NCBI RefSeq assembly: GCF_014356525.2
Contig: NC_052515.1
Coordinates: forward strand, 22,637,212-22,701,211
From: Nilaparvata lugens
Lineage: Eukaryota; Arthropoda; Insecta; Hemiptera; Delphacidae
Direction of reading: 5' to 3'
Length of the DNA stretch: 64,000 bases
Below are positions 20,259-31,443 of the stretch, piece by piece (the stretch's first letter is position 1; every line of letters starts with the position of its first letter). The notes under the pieces are model-generated. The model did not search any database. It was not told where the DNA came from and saw only the letters and a program-made list of their open reading frames with translations. The translations under genes were made by a program, and so were the position numbers.

Positions 20259-21335
20259 AAAATTCAAGTTTAATTTTAACAGTGAAAAAGTATGGATATA
20301 CAACAGTATAATTTACATTTAATAGCAATTGAGGAATTGAAAAGTTCTACTGTTCATACATGAAATCAAACATTTGGATAATATTCAAATCAGTGCTCAC
20401 ACTCTGCTCTCATCCAAGATATACAACATAGCCTACTCTCTGTATAATAAATAATTGTCAGGAACTACGAAGATCTGAGCTTTGAGATAACGTATCTAAT
20501 TTGATATTTTTCCAAAACAGCCAATTAATGTGAAAATCATGTAAAAAAGTAACAAACTTAGTTGAATGTCCGCAAAAATCTTGGAAAACATGGAAAGATG
20601 TGGTCAATAATCTGCCCTCTTTTGAATGTGGCAAAGATTTTTTGCATAATTGGCTTGCCGTTTTAGTAAAATGCAGTGACATAACAAATTGAGAAAATTT
20701 ACTGATTCACCTCCCATACCCTTCAATGAAATCTAGCCGATCCAAACAGTAAAAAACTCTCTGTGAAGAAGATATAGCGGTTTAATATTGAAATACTTTA
20801 ATGAGAGAGAATTTACTCCTTTGCTATCTAACTAAGCATAAAATTCAAGAATCAAATTTGATTTGATTTATGACCAAGAAAGCAAGAAGAGTTTGTTGGT
20901 TCCTTGAATAATTTATCCACTATGTAGCTGTCTGATACATTTTCTATTTCACTCTTTTATAATTATTTACTATATTTTTTCCAATAGATTTTTGTTGCAT
21001 AATGCACAAACATTTACATACAACATTACAATGCATCACATTGTATGCATCAAAATTTGAGGGTTTCTCCTTCCCATGTATTAAGAGTTGGTTTGTTAGG
21101 ACTTTTCTATTTCTACTGTGTGAATCATGAAAACTTAGAACGGTAAGGTACCGTATAATATTCACTTCTTGTGATCTTTTGAAGTTTACAATATTCTGCA
21201 TAGGCACAGAGAAGATAACTTTAGAAGAATATACTTTCCTTCTACTTTGTGGCATAGGCCTGCATCACAGAATAAGTACAGAATGGAAACTTGTAATAAA
21301 TCGCCTATCTAACCAATGCTTTTTACATGACCCCA
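20259..21335. other. Intergenic with unassigned ORFs
   Basis: Minus-strand ORFs at 20458-20682 (74 aa) and 20944-21255 (103 aa) are longer than average for this composition. They contain no motif I recognise and are not called as genes. Confidence 0.35.
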
Positions 21336-21500
21336 ATACTAAACACGTCACGTGACCTTGGGAAGTTCCAATCCTGGTATTCCTGGTCTTCTGATTGGCT
21401 CGTAGCAGTGAACGAGATCAATTGATCCGGATCATTAAAGTGATCCGAACCTACCATCAATACTATTACAATGCGGCGCTTCCTAACAAGATGGCGGATT
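21336..21500. promoter_or_regulatory. Promoter-like GC-richer segment
   Basis: In about 160 bases there is a palindromic TCACGTGA E-box (about 21349), an inverted CCAAT box (ATTGG, about 21395) and 'AACAAGATGGCGG' (about 21486), a match to the YY1-type AAGATGGCGG element often found at start sites. Local CpG density is above its surroundings. No gene was recognised on either side, so this is suggestive only. Confidence 0.3.
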
Positions 21501-22374
21501 TTAGCGTCAGGGTACTAGCCAAGTTTCCGTACTGTATGTATACTGTGCCTGCATAGACGCTGTAATCAGCTGTTGTTTTCCGAAACAGCTGGCTGGCTGG
21601 CTGGCGGCTGTTTGTGAAACTGGCCTGAGTTACGAGGTATTCACAAACAATTGAATTCAATACCAGGCGAACAGAGCTTTGTAGGAGTTGCACTGTTGTC
21701 GCTTCAGCTCCAGCTTCACACTCGTTGCAACGAAACTCTTCCGTATCATTTAAAAAGCAACGGTCTCCTTCCTGCGTGTCTTTTATGCCATTCCCTCTCC
21801 AGTTTAGCATACTGTGTACAGAACAGAGAGTATAGAATGTATATTTGTTTAGTTATACATTGTTATATATAAATTGTTTAGTTACATTCTATCCTCACTG
21901 GTACACAATAACAAAATCCTGACAGAAATTTTCTTCATATTTATCCGTGAGTTGAAAGTATTCTATTATTTGATATCAAAGTTTGTAAAATTATCTTAAA
22001 CTTTTATCGGTTTTCAGCGGCTTTGGTGTAAAATCATGAGTTGGCGGTACGACAAAACAATTCTAAATTTCTGAAAATTCTTATAATTTACTTGTTGATA
22101 GGTTGGAAAGCAACATTCGAAACTTATTGTTGAAAGCTGCTCCATTCTAACCCACAAAAACGCGAGTTTTTAAACTGTTCATAAATTTGAAATTGAAATT
22201 AATCAAAATCAACCTTTATTTAAATTTGAGATCAAATTCACGCATTAATGCTGGATTATGTTACTATAACATAAAATGAGACAAGCATTTTTGACTAGCA
22301 TTCAATGGGCTTATGAGATTCACAATAAATAAGATAAATTTATCGATAATTGGGGGAAAATATTACCTTCAAGT

Positions 22375-22470
22375 TAGTTAAACGGGGATTAACGTTGAAG
22401 CGCGCTTCTCCAGTTAAACAGAGATTAACGATAAAACGCGCTTCTCCAGTTAGTTAAACGGAGAGTATAT
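22375..22470. repeat. Short minisatellite (about 48 bp, two copies)
   Basis: Two copies of 'GATTAACG(T/A)T(G/A)AA(G/A)CGCGCTTCTCC' joined by 'AGTTA(GTTA)AACGG'. Function unknown. Confidence 0.65.
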
Positions 22471-25400
22471 ATTCTATTTTACTTATTTTCAAACTGTATG
22501 AAAAAATTTGACTTGAAAATAACATCGCAGATCGCTGGATTCATGAAATTAATAAGTTTCATCGTGATTTATGAAGTCTACATTTGAGAAAAAAACCTAT
22601 TTCATGAGAAATACTTGGGATAAATGAAAGCTAGTCAAAAATAATAACTTGAAAAGTTGCCAAATCATCATTCATATTGATACATGGTCATATCCAAATG
22701 GATTTTTGGTGCAGTAAATTATAGAATTGGTTTCAAAGAAATTAAAAGGGTTTTATTCTGTCCCTAACAAGAACTACTTGAGCGGAATGAATAATAGAGA
22801 CGACTGAGCACGAAAATAAAATCATTCAACGTGAACTTGTACCATGAAGAACTTTGTCCTTTTCCTAACACATTATGTGCATTATTCATTATTATTCAAC
22901 TCGTATTGCGTGAAATTACTTATTCTTCTCTTCAGCAGACGAATGAGTAGGGAGGAGGAAGAGAAGGATTGAGAAAGTGTGTGTGTGAGAGAGAGTGACG
23001 GCGATAGTGAGTGAGAAAGAGTTTTTAAGGACGGACCAAGTCAATTTTCCATCATGTTCAATGTCAAAGTACGCCCAAGTAGAGTCACAATCACATTTCA
23101 AGGAAGCTTTCAACTCTTCAGTGGGAATTTCCATTAGAACCATTTAGATTCCCTCGTAAATAACCAATTCTAACGAGAGTTAACAATAAACCAATCGAAA
23201 ACAATAGTGATTACGTGTGTTTAGTCTGAAACTGTTGATTAGAGTCATTTTCTCACTGTTTTAGTCTATTACGAAAAAAGTTGAATAAGAATCAAACAGA
23301 TCAATGGCTAATATTTATCTAGAGTCGTACATTTCATATAGGAATTATTGTTTTAAAATTGTGTTAGATTGGACAGTGAGCTATTACAATACTGTTCTTA
23401 AAATCATTCATGAGTGATGATTATTAACGGATATTTCATAATAATTACAATAACTCTTCTAATTGATTGATGAAATTCCATGAAAAGAAAGATTTTAAAA
23501 AGTGGATTCAATAATTTCTATTTAGCAATTTTATGTGAAGTTGAATGATCTTCCTTTACACTCGATCGAATTAAAGTTTAACCAAATTTCCTATTGTTAT
23601 TGCTAATTTGAATATTATGTAAATTTAATGAGTTTACTTGACTTTTGATCTTTGGTAGTAGTGACTTGACTTAACACACTATTTACAGGCTTCATTTGTA
23701 TCAGTCTTCAGTGACAAGCTAAAAACTAATATAGTAGGCCTAAACGGAATATTTCTGTAATTAGTATGACATATGAATGGTCTATTTGTTATTTCTAAAA
23801 AAACTGATAGAAATTTATGTTAATGAATATATTATTAAAGGCAGAAAAACATGGTCAAATAATTCTTTGTGTTTTATAAGAAAATTGAAGGAGTAATAAA
23901 CCCTCGTTCATGAATAAGCTGTAACTAATTGCACGATTAGGAAAACGAGTACCTTATGAATGAAGCTGATTACGGTTTTACGTAATACTTCTGTATGTTG
24001 TATTTGCTGAGGACCAACGCAATTCACAAACATGAATAGTGTGGATGCTGTGGAGAATATCCACAACGTGACTGGCTTCTTTTCAAGAAATCACCATATT
24101 CTCATTCATGTGCATTACGCTTTTCCATTTTGGCTGAGTCAAGGGTCATCGCATCACTTTATAGCAGTTTTAATTCAGATGCTGGAACGAGTTGGCTGAA
24201 TGGTGATAACAGTAAACTCATATCTGTGCTGTGCAACATTGTAGGATGCTGGAATGCTTATTATAATAGGATTGGCTGGTGCTTCTGGAAGTCTGCAATG
24301 GCACCGTTATACCGCGCCACAATAGCAAGCAATCAAACTTTGAAAAAGTTGCCAACTTTTGATCCACCCAACAAAGAAAAAGTTAGCTGCGAATACCTGC
24401 ATACTACTACGGTATTAAAATAATGTCCCCGCTTTTAGAAGTGCTGTGGGTTCATTGACCTCGGCACCCACGTCAACTTAGTTCAAGTCCAATTTATACC
24501 ATGTACAGATCCGTTTGTGCATCTATCGGCTCAAATAACTTTTCCAAGTTACTGCCTAGCTCCAGCAACTTTGTAACTTCTTATTACCTGCAACACGAGT
24601 TTTTTTTGGTCTGTTCTTGAAGTAGAAAAAACGATTACCCCAACATGTCGCCCTGTTGCATCCCCGTGACCTCGTTTTATTGCTGTATTATCGCACAATT
24701 TATACAGATTTGAATCCTCACTCCATGCATGGGGAAACTCGGTGCAAGGTTTATTAACCATAAAACAAACTATTCTGCAGGTTCTGCCAGGACCGAGCCA
24801 TGTAAATGCCGTAGAATGCTTTTATAAGGTCGTGAAATATATGAGTTAAGATTTCCTGGATGACTTTGAATGACAATGCGTCCTGTACCGCAGGCAGACA
24901 CTAATAAACTTCAAATTGATTATTTGAAAATTTATTCTGATGTCAGTGTCTCTTCTAGATTGAACAATGATAAAATCCTGTTGGTATTGGAACCAGTTTT
25001 GACCAGGTGTTTGGTCCGTTTCAGTTTTATTCCTCTCATTATATAAACGATCATACATCACTATAAAATTTGTATGAGAGATATTTCCTGGATCAATATT
25101 ATGTCAACAATCAATAATGCTCACGTTTCCCAGTCTGGAAATATTATGACACGCGCATCTTGAGAACGTTGGCAGGAAATTCAATGCCATCAAAATTTTA
25201 TCATCGACCTCCTTTATAGTTTTATTCAAGATTCACCTACTCAAATTCTGAAAAACATGAGTTTCGATAATAGAAATTTGACAATCATAGATGTAATAAA
25301 TTTGATAGTAGAATCGATATTGAACCAGGGCTCGTAAAATAATGCAAGTGATATTAAATTGGATATTCAGCTAACATTCAGAATCATATCCTCCTGTATT

Positions 25401-25700
25401 ACTATGCTAAACTTATTCTCATTATGGAGGTGAACATGTAAATTTTACAGCCTAAGTAAAAGCTTATAAACACTACTGAATAGATTTCAGTCGATACATT
25501 CTTTGGATATGAGTAGATTCCCACCCCTAATAATGGTGTTACGATAAAAGATGTGAATAATCTATCAGAAATAAAACAATTAATTCATAAATTAATAACT
25601 CCAATCATGAAGTAATATATAATATTTATCTATTCATTCCATTCAATGACAATGATACGTAGTGGAAGAAAAAACAGGCATAGCTCTTGCTATTTTTAAC
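22471..25700. other. Intergenic, no confident gene
   Basis: AT-rich. A minus-strand ORF at 22916-23143 opens with about 40 residues of ordinary composition (T-W-A-Y-F-D-I-E-H-D-G-K-L-T-W, faintly EF-hand-like) and then runs into a CT/CA simple repeat. A weak exon candidate only. Confidence 0.4.
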
Positions 25701-25704
25701 ACAA

Positions 25705-26072
25705 ATTTAGGGGCACCGAGCTTCGCTCGTAATGATCGTGTTTATATTTCACAGCTGGCTATATGTCATCTTATGAATTTCGGGGATGCGATATTTGATT
25801 TTTTACATACTCACTCGCTCACTCACTTTTTACTATCCACAGCTGTTTCAGCCAAGGATGAATTATCCTTTTCAATTTCGTTCAGCGAGTTTTCCCAAGG
25901 ATGAGACCTAGTGCAATCGAATTTTTATATCATAAACCTATGTTCCAAATTTTGTGACAATCGTTAGAGCCGTTTTCGAGAACCGTTGAACATGAATAGC
26001 CAGATATAAATAAATATAAATAACCTGATATAAGAATACAGAAATTGCTCGCTTAATATAATAGGATATTGG
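25705..26072. mobile_element. Interspersed repeat family C, copy 1
   Basis: Opens 'GGGGCACCGAGCTTCGCTCG', contains 'GAGACCTAGTGCAATCGAAT' and 'GTTAGAGCCGTTTTCGAGA', and ends 'AAATTGCTCGCTTAATATAA'. Copies lie at 36427-36903 and 50268-50884. No ORF. The sharp ends suggest a non-autonomous retroelement or Helitron-like unit; the class is undetermined. Confidence 0.75.
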
Positions 26073-27253
26073 AAATATAGTCCACGTTTCCAGGTTGATA
26101 TCAATCAATAAAGAACTATATTTACAGTTAACAACTAATGAAGAGCGCTTTTTGTTTTTGAAGAGCTTTTTGTTTTGAATTTCAAGCAAGTCGGGGGAAA
26201 CATAACCTGGACGATATCCTGACTTTGAGTTGTTAGTACTGGAAAATGGAAAGGGGACAGATTTTTTTGGTGTTGAGCCTACAAAATTATGGCTCATTTT
26301 CAAATTTTTAGAATCAGGTTACAGGTTTATGCAGCTGAAAAGAATTGAGTCCAGCCGCTCATTGTAACTGATCAAGAATTCACACAATTCATGAATACCA
26401 GGTTATTATGATAAAAATCTATTACAAAATAATTTATTTACTATACAATATCAATTCATCAACATATAGACTTCATATAAAGATCTAGATATCTAGTCAT
26501 AGTTGGAATAGAATGAATTTATTAATTCCTTATCACTGACCAATTCATCTTCGCCAGGTTGAAAAATGAATAGGTTTTACCCTCAAGTTAGAACTTAATA
26601 ATTCAGAATCACTAATCGGTAAATCTTGTCTTAGAACAAAGTTCAGCTCGGCTGACCATATTGACCTCATGACCCGGTGTTTTAGCTTGTAGACCTAGTG
26701 ATACCTATCTATGATCCATCTTCCTTTTTTATAGGCTACACATACTCCTCTTCTCACAGGTCTTACTCTTCTTCGTTACTCCTCCATCTGTTTTATATTC
26801 TCCCACTCCGTCTGTTTCCATCTTTTCCTTCTTTCTCTCTTTTACATTTAGTTTCCCATCCCATACTACTCCACCATCTCTCGTCTATTCTCTCTCAGTC
26901 TATTTCCATCCTCCTTCACTCTCTCTCTCTCTCTCTTTTACATTTTGTTTCCACCATCTCCATCTCATTCCATCTGTAGGAAAAACCGTTGAAAATGAGA
27001 TGTGAAATAGTTGGTTGGAAGATTTGAATCGTATCCAACGGACAGGACAATACCAGCCAATCACAGCAGGCTTTGCTTCGATTTTTTTGAGACCGTCACG
27101 CTTTTCGATAGGATAAGGATGCGTGATAAAAAAAAAGAATAAATAAGGAGACGAGGATAAGTGTTGCGGTACTAACAGAAAGAGGTGCTCGAATCAATGT
27201 AAGTTAGAGTACGTTAAGATTGGCTCATTCTAAAAGGTTCTCACAGTCTATCA
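26073..27253. other. Intergenic, including a pyrimidine-rich tract
   Basis: 26740-26980 is strongly C+T biased on the plus strand. The rest up to the gap shows no gene. Confidence 0.5.
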
Positions 27254-27353
27254 NNNNNNNNNNNNNNNNNNNNNNNNNNNNNNNNNNNNNNNNNNNNNNN
27301 NNNNNNNNNNNNNNNNNNNNNNNNNNNNNNNNNNNNNNNNNNNNNNNNNNNNN
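27254..27353. other. Assembly gap, 100 N
   Basis: Exactly 100 N; the left boundary of the virus-like fragment at 27354 is hidden by it. Confidence 0.98.
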
Positions 27354-27504
27354 CAGAATTGATCTTAATGATAATGAACAATTCAAAGCAATGTCAGATC
27401 CACAATTATTATCAAAGTATGAAAAGTATGCTGCTGAAACAGCACAACCCTGGTTCTTTAGAGCATGGTTTGATGAAAAATTCATATACAAACATGAAGT
27501 ATAA
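27354..27504 (+). pseudogene. 3' end of a virus-like element gene (5' lost in gap)
   Basis: From the gap edge one frame runs 49 residues to TAA (27502-27504): acidic and aromatic, with S-K-Y-E-K-Y near the middle and W-F-F-R-A-W-F-D-E-K near the end. It is followed after ten bases by a second ORF on the same strand, echoing the compact spacing at 166-190. I do not recognise the domain. Association with the virus-like element is inferred from the neighbour. Confidence 0.5.
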
Positions 27505-27514
27505 TAAAAAAAAC

Positions 27515-27781
27515 ATGAGTATTGATAAATTTGGATGTCATTTGAGTAGAAAACAAGAGAAATCAAGTAGAAATCAAGAGGCTGAAGAATTAATTAATAT
27601 ATTACAGAATATCGTTAGTTTAGCAAAAAAATTCGGTTCTTATTATCTACCAAAGAATGTTGATCTTAATAATATGAAACAATGGATGTATTTAACTGAT
27701 CCAAACTTACTTCATGATTTCCTACCCACTTCAAAAAATAAATTCAAATTTTGGTATGAATATAATGTTGAATCCACCTGA
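27515..27781 (+). CDS. Small I-D-K-F-G protein of a virus-like element
   Basis: An 88-residue ORF from ATG 27515 to TGA 27781. It opens M-S-I-D-K-F-G, the same signature as residues 10-14 (I-D-R-F-G) of the fibre-like protein at 190-1245. After a basic, polar linker comes a predicted helix (about residues 21-40) and a tyrosine- and tryptophan-rich C-terminal half; coiled-coil repeats are absent. The start is fixed by the shared signature and by the upstream stop at 27504. It may be a short paralogue of the fibre-like protein that shares an N-terminal anchoring peptide, as happens in viruses with several fibre types. That role is an inference. Confidence 0.55.
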   Translation: MSIDKFGCHLSRKQEKSSRNQEAEELINILQNIVSLAKKFGSYYLPKNVDLNNMKQWMYLTDPNLLHDFLPTSKNKFKFWYEYNVEST

Positions 27782-28050
27782 TAAGAGAATTTTTTAACAC
27801 CTATGTAATGTCCAACATTCCTTCTAAAATAAATTATAAACTGGAACTGAAAAATGCTCAGATTTGTAATTCAATCAAGAATACAATTTATTTGTGAAAT
27901 TCATTTTCAAATTAATAAAAAAACCTGTAAAAAGGTACTGAGCTTAATTTAGAAAATTATAAAACATAATCTTTCCTGCTTAAATCTAAGGTTATAAAGA
28001 TCTTTCCTGCCAAGAAAATCAAGTTCAGTTTGGATTTTGATGAGTAGTTT
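27782..28050. other. AT-rich sequence downstream of the virus-like ORFs
   Basis: No ORF of note. A short open stretch near 28286-28360 has similar codon use and might be a further decayed fragment of the same element. Confidence 0.35.
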
Positions 28051-28084
28051 TGTTCAACAAAATTCAAAAGTTGTTTCAAAGAGT

Positions 28085-28165
28085 CAAAAAACTATTCATA
28101 CTGTGGGGACTCGAACCTGGGGCCCCATATGTATCAGACCGCGGAAACATGCTTGATCTCATTAG
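28085..28165 (-). mobile_element. tRNA-derived SINE head
   Basis: On the minus strand 'GGTTCGAGTCC' (B-box, about 28092-28102) lies downstream of an A-box-like 'TAGCAAACTAATGAG'. The acceptor stem does not pair, so this is a tRNA-derived repeat rather than a functional tRNA. Confidence 0.55.
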
Positions 28166-28487
28166 TTTGCTATCACTAAATCCATCAATTTAAATCATTT
28201 TATTTATTAATTAGATTGAACTTACAATAGAAATATTATTTAATAACAAGCAATTAGTTGAGCCAATAATAAAGTTTTTAAAATTATGAAAACAATATCA
28301 AATTCACAATGCATTTTAGGAGATTCATTTAAAATATCTACATTACTTAAAAGTAGCTCTTGGTAATCTACCACATAATAATGATAAATTATTACTGATT
28401 AGTGAAGTTGTGAATAATATCATTACAGTATCTATTCTTGTGATAACAAACTTATGAGTTCGTTTTGATCGATTAATTTCAGATCTT

Positions 28488-28565
28488 GTTTAGTGGCTTA
28501 GTTATAGCATTGCGGCTTACCAATCTGGAGTCTCAGGTTCGAATCCCGTGATTAGAGAACTTTTT
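28488..28565 (+). mobile_element. tRNA-derived SINE head
   Basis: 'TAGTGGCTTAGTTATAGCA' (A-box region) and 'GGTTCGAATCC' (B-box, about 28534) are correctly spaced for a pol III promoter, without a pairing acceptor stem. It differs in sequence from the SINEs at 13965 and 28085. Confidence 0.6.
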
Positions 28566-28697
28566 TGTAACTTGATCTGAAGGTCATTCATACTTACATT
28601 GAACTAGGTCACACCTCACAATGAAGAATTGTTGTAGCATTCAGTCTAGTGTAGAAAAATCTTGTTACATGAGATGTTATCTCCACCACTACCCCAC

Positions 28698-28740
28698 CGT
28701 GACTGAAATTTCTGTTGGAATGAGCCCGGTATTTATAGTA
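28698..28740 (-). promoter_or_regulatory. TATA-initiator module, copy 1
   Basis: Minus strand: TATAAATA (28737-28730) and TCAGTC (28706-28701), about 32 bases apart, a normal arthropod core-promoter spacing. Part of the left foldback arm. Confidence 0.5.
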
Positions 28741-29391
28741 AATTTATCAGCATCAAAATCCAGTTCCCACGGTTTTTTGTATACCGTCTTCCAAACATGT
28801 TGAACAGTCTAAATATTAAATAATAATTTAATTTAATTTAATTTATTTTATTTTTTATTATTTAATATTATTCATTATTAAATAATATTAATTATTTTAT
28901 TTATTTAATTTATTTTATTTTTTATTATTTAATATTATTCAATTATTAAATAATATTTTTTGTTTGAAATTATTTAATAATAAATAAATTAAATAATTAA
29001 ATTATTATTTAATATTTAGACCTGTTCAAACATGTTTGGAAGACGGTACACAAAAACCGTGGGAACTGGATTTTGATGCTGATTATTTCATAATTATTAT
29101 GAAAATTATTTCATAATGAATAATATTAAAAATAAAAAATAAAATAAATTAAATTAATAAAATAAAATAAAATAAATTAAATAATTATTTAATAATTGAA
29201 TAATATTAAATAATAAAAAATAAAATAAATTAAATAAATTAAATAATTATTTTTTGTTTGAAATTATTTAATAATAAATAAATTAAATAATTATTTTTTA
29301 TTATTATTTATTTATTAGACCTGTTCAAACATGTTTGGAAGACGGTATACAAAAAACCGTGGTAACTGGATTTTGATGCTGATAAAATTAC

Positions 29392-29430
29392 TATAAATAC
29401 CGGGCTCATTCCAACAGAGAATTCAGTCGG
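29392..29430 (+). promoter_or_regulatory. TATA-initiator module, copy 2
   Basis: TATAAATA at 29392 and TCAGTCGGGG with its A at 29425, so TATA starts at -33. It is followed by a GC-rich leader. Confidence 0.5.
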
Positions 29431-29460
29431 GGCGGGGTGGTGGTTGAGATAACATCTCTT

Positions 29461-30420
29461 GACGGAGAATATCCAGTAGTTGTTTATTCTCCCACTACCC
29501 TTGTACTAGGTAGACTCAATTTATTAGTTTTAGATTGTTTCACATTAGATTAGATTTGATTGCAATAGATGGATTTAATACCTCTTGACTGGAGAATATC
29601 CAGTAGGTATGAGATCTCTATTGCATTGGGAAGAGTGTGAACTTCTCTTGCTGGAGAATATCCAGCGGTCGTTACTCTCTCCCTTAGTTTTACTTGCAGT
29701 AGATAGACTCAATTTATTAGTTTTAGATTGGTTTCACATTAGATTAGATTTGATTGCAATAGATGGATTAATACCTCTTGACTGGAGAATATCCAGTAGG
29801 TATGAGATCTCTTATTGCATTGGGAAGAGTGTGAACTTCTCTGCTGGAGAATATCCAGCGGTCGTTACTCTCTCCCTTAGTTTTACTTACAGTAGATATT
29901 TTATCCAAGTGGGGATCATCATTGACCTTGACCTTGAATTTGACCTCAATCCTGTTCTGTATAACGTTATCAATTAATTTCACAGACCTGTTCAAACATG
30001 TTTGTTATCAATCCTCTCAATATTCACAGACCTGTTCAAACATGTTTGTGGAACTGGATAAAATTACTATAAATACGGGCTCATTCCAACAGAGAATTCA
30101 GTCGGGGTTGAGATAACATCTCTTGACTGGAGAATATCCAGTAGTTTATTCTCCACTACCCTTGCACTAGGTAGACTCAATTTATTAGTTTTAGATTGGT
30201 TTCATTAGATTAGATTTGATTGCAATAGATGGATTTAATACCTCTTGACTGGGGATATCCAGTAGGTATGACATAGATCTCTTATTGCATTGGAAGAGTG
30301 TGAACTTCTCACTCTCTCCTTAGTTTTATTTGCAGTAGATATTTTATCCAAGTGGGGATCATCATTGACCTTGACCTTGAATTTTACTTTTGGTGTTTTA
30401 TACCTAGTGGGAAAAATAAT
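29461..30420 (+). repeat. Satellite-like tandem block with hairpin motif ACTGGAGAATATCCAGT
   Basis: Units of roughly 190-210 bp repeat from about 29460: 'CTCTTGACTGGAGAATATCC', 'TATTGCATTGGGAAGAGTGT', 'TTTTACTTGCAGTAGAT' and 'TTAGTTTTAGATTGGTTTCA' recur three to four times. Parts of the neighbouring foldback arm ('GACCTGTTCAAACATGTTTG') are interspersed at 29986-30050. The block looks like repeated rearrangement of the foldback element. Confidence 0.8.
30068..30105 (+). promoter_or_regulatory. TATA-initiator module, copy 3
   Basis: TATAAATA at 30068 and TCAGTC with its A at 30100; TATA at -32. Confidence 0.45.
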
Positions 30421-30560
30421 GGTATTAGGCCACACCTCTTAGGAAGGGGGGGAAATTTATTAGGCCACACCTTTAGGGGTGTGGGGGAGGGAATAGGCCA
30501 CGCCCCCCCCTAATAAAAATATTTTCCTCAGTGTTGAATAGAAATTCTTGCTGTAAACAT
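30421..30560. repeat. Short iterated 'TAGGCCAC(A/G)CC' motif
   Basis: Three copies of 'TAGGCCACACC'/'TAGGCCACGCC' at about 30425, 30460 and 30493 among G and C runs. Confidence 0.6.
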
Positions 30561-30573
30561 CTCCTCCCTGGTC

Positions 30574-30612
30574 TATAAATACAGGGCTCATTCCAACAGA
30601 GAATTCAGTCGG
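30574..30612 (+). promoter_or_regulatory. TATA-initiator module, copy 4
   Basis: TATAAATA at 30574 and TCAGTC with its A at 30607 (TATA at -33), with the same downstream GC-rich leader and 'GAGATAACATCTCT' as copy 2. Confidence 0.5.
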
Positions 30613-30640
30613 GGCGGGGTGGTGGTTGAGATAACATCTC

Positions 30641-30643
30641 TCA

Positions 30644-30674
<31 letters not shown>

Positions 30675-30690
30675 ACTTGACCTTGATGTT
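30641..30690 (+). repeat. (CTTGAC)n microsatellite
   Basis: About seven units of TTGACC/CTTGAC. Shorter runs of the same hexamer occur at 29920-29945 and 30365-30385. Confidence 0.85.
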
Positions 30691-30729
30691 AAATTGATGC
30701 TCAATCGGCACAAATACCCTACTTACATT

Positions 30730-31340
30730 CCATTATGTACAGTCCATAAATTGTCAATATGTTGAGGCTTTTGAATTTTTCTCTCACAGACTCTCTGAAA
30801 CCTAACTTCAATATGATTCTGACTGCTTTTTTCTGAACTGTGAAAATTTTTTTCAAGTTTCAAGAGATGTTCCTCCATAGAGTCCTACTCCAAACGCTAG
30901 GTGAGAATGAATGTTTGCAAAGTAGATGGTTCTCAGTGTAGCCTGACTTGAATAATCGACAATACCCTGAGTGAATAGAGGCCAGAGTTCAGCTTCTTCA
31001 ATATGCCATCCACATGTGACTTCCAAGACAATCGTTGGTCTATTGTCAAACCCAGGAACTTTGAGTTGAGGTTTCCTGAAGTACGTGACCATCAACAGTG
31101 AATTCAGTCTCCTCATCCTCACGAATTCCAGCTGAAAACTTTATAGCCTCACATTTAGTTGGATTCAGTCTCAAGCAATGATCCTTGAAGAATTTGTCAA
31201 GCTGAAGCAGACCTAAATTAGTGCGTTCTTCAAGTTCTTCCTCGTTGTCACCAGCTACATTAAGCGTAGTGTCATCAGCATACATACACAGCTGCACATG
31301 TGAATTTCGAGGTATTTGTAGATTCAAAATAACTTTTGCT
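30730..31340 (-). pseudogene. Non-LTR reverse transcriptase fragment with intact Y-A-D-D
   Basis: Minus strand from 31327: L-C-M-Y-A-D-D-T-T-L, then L-R-L-N-P-T-K-C-E-A-I-K-F in one frame. From about 31080 the frame changes and reads L-G-L-T-I-D-Q-R-L-S-W-K-S-H-V-D. These are the palm catalytic box and the following thumb region of a CR1/jockey-type element. Both ends are truncated and the frame is broken at least twice. Confidence 0.8.
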
Positions 31341-31443
31341 TTCCATTCCTTGTCAAACTACAAACTTATCTAATTGATTCAAAATATTTCTTGACTTTCA
31401 TCTCATCACAACCTGTAACAAACGTATCCATTTATATGATTGA

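Larger units (their letters stand above)
28663..29460. mobile_element. Foldback element: two about 140-bp arms around an AT-rich core
   Basis: The left arm (about 28671-28813) is the reverse complement of the right arm (about 29319-29458): each holds 'CAAACATGTTTGGAAGACGG'-type sequence, 'CTGGATTTTGATGCTGAT', a TATAAATA box and 'GAGATAACATCTC'. A third partial copy (29021-29086) lies between them. The core is built of 'TTAATTTA/TAAATAAT' simple repeats that are self-complementary. Folded, it would make a very long hairpin. Confidence 0.85.

Noticed and set aside
28621..28803. 60-codon ORF
   Set aside because: It lies wholly within the left foldback arm and is not conserved in frame in the other copies.
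30235..30711. Minus-strand ORFs with V-K-V-K repeats
   Set aside because: They are shadows of the CTTGAC hexamer repeat and the satellite block.
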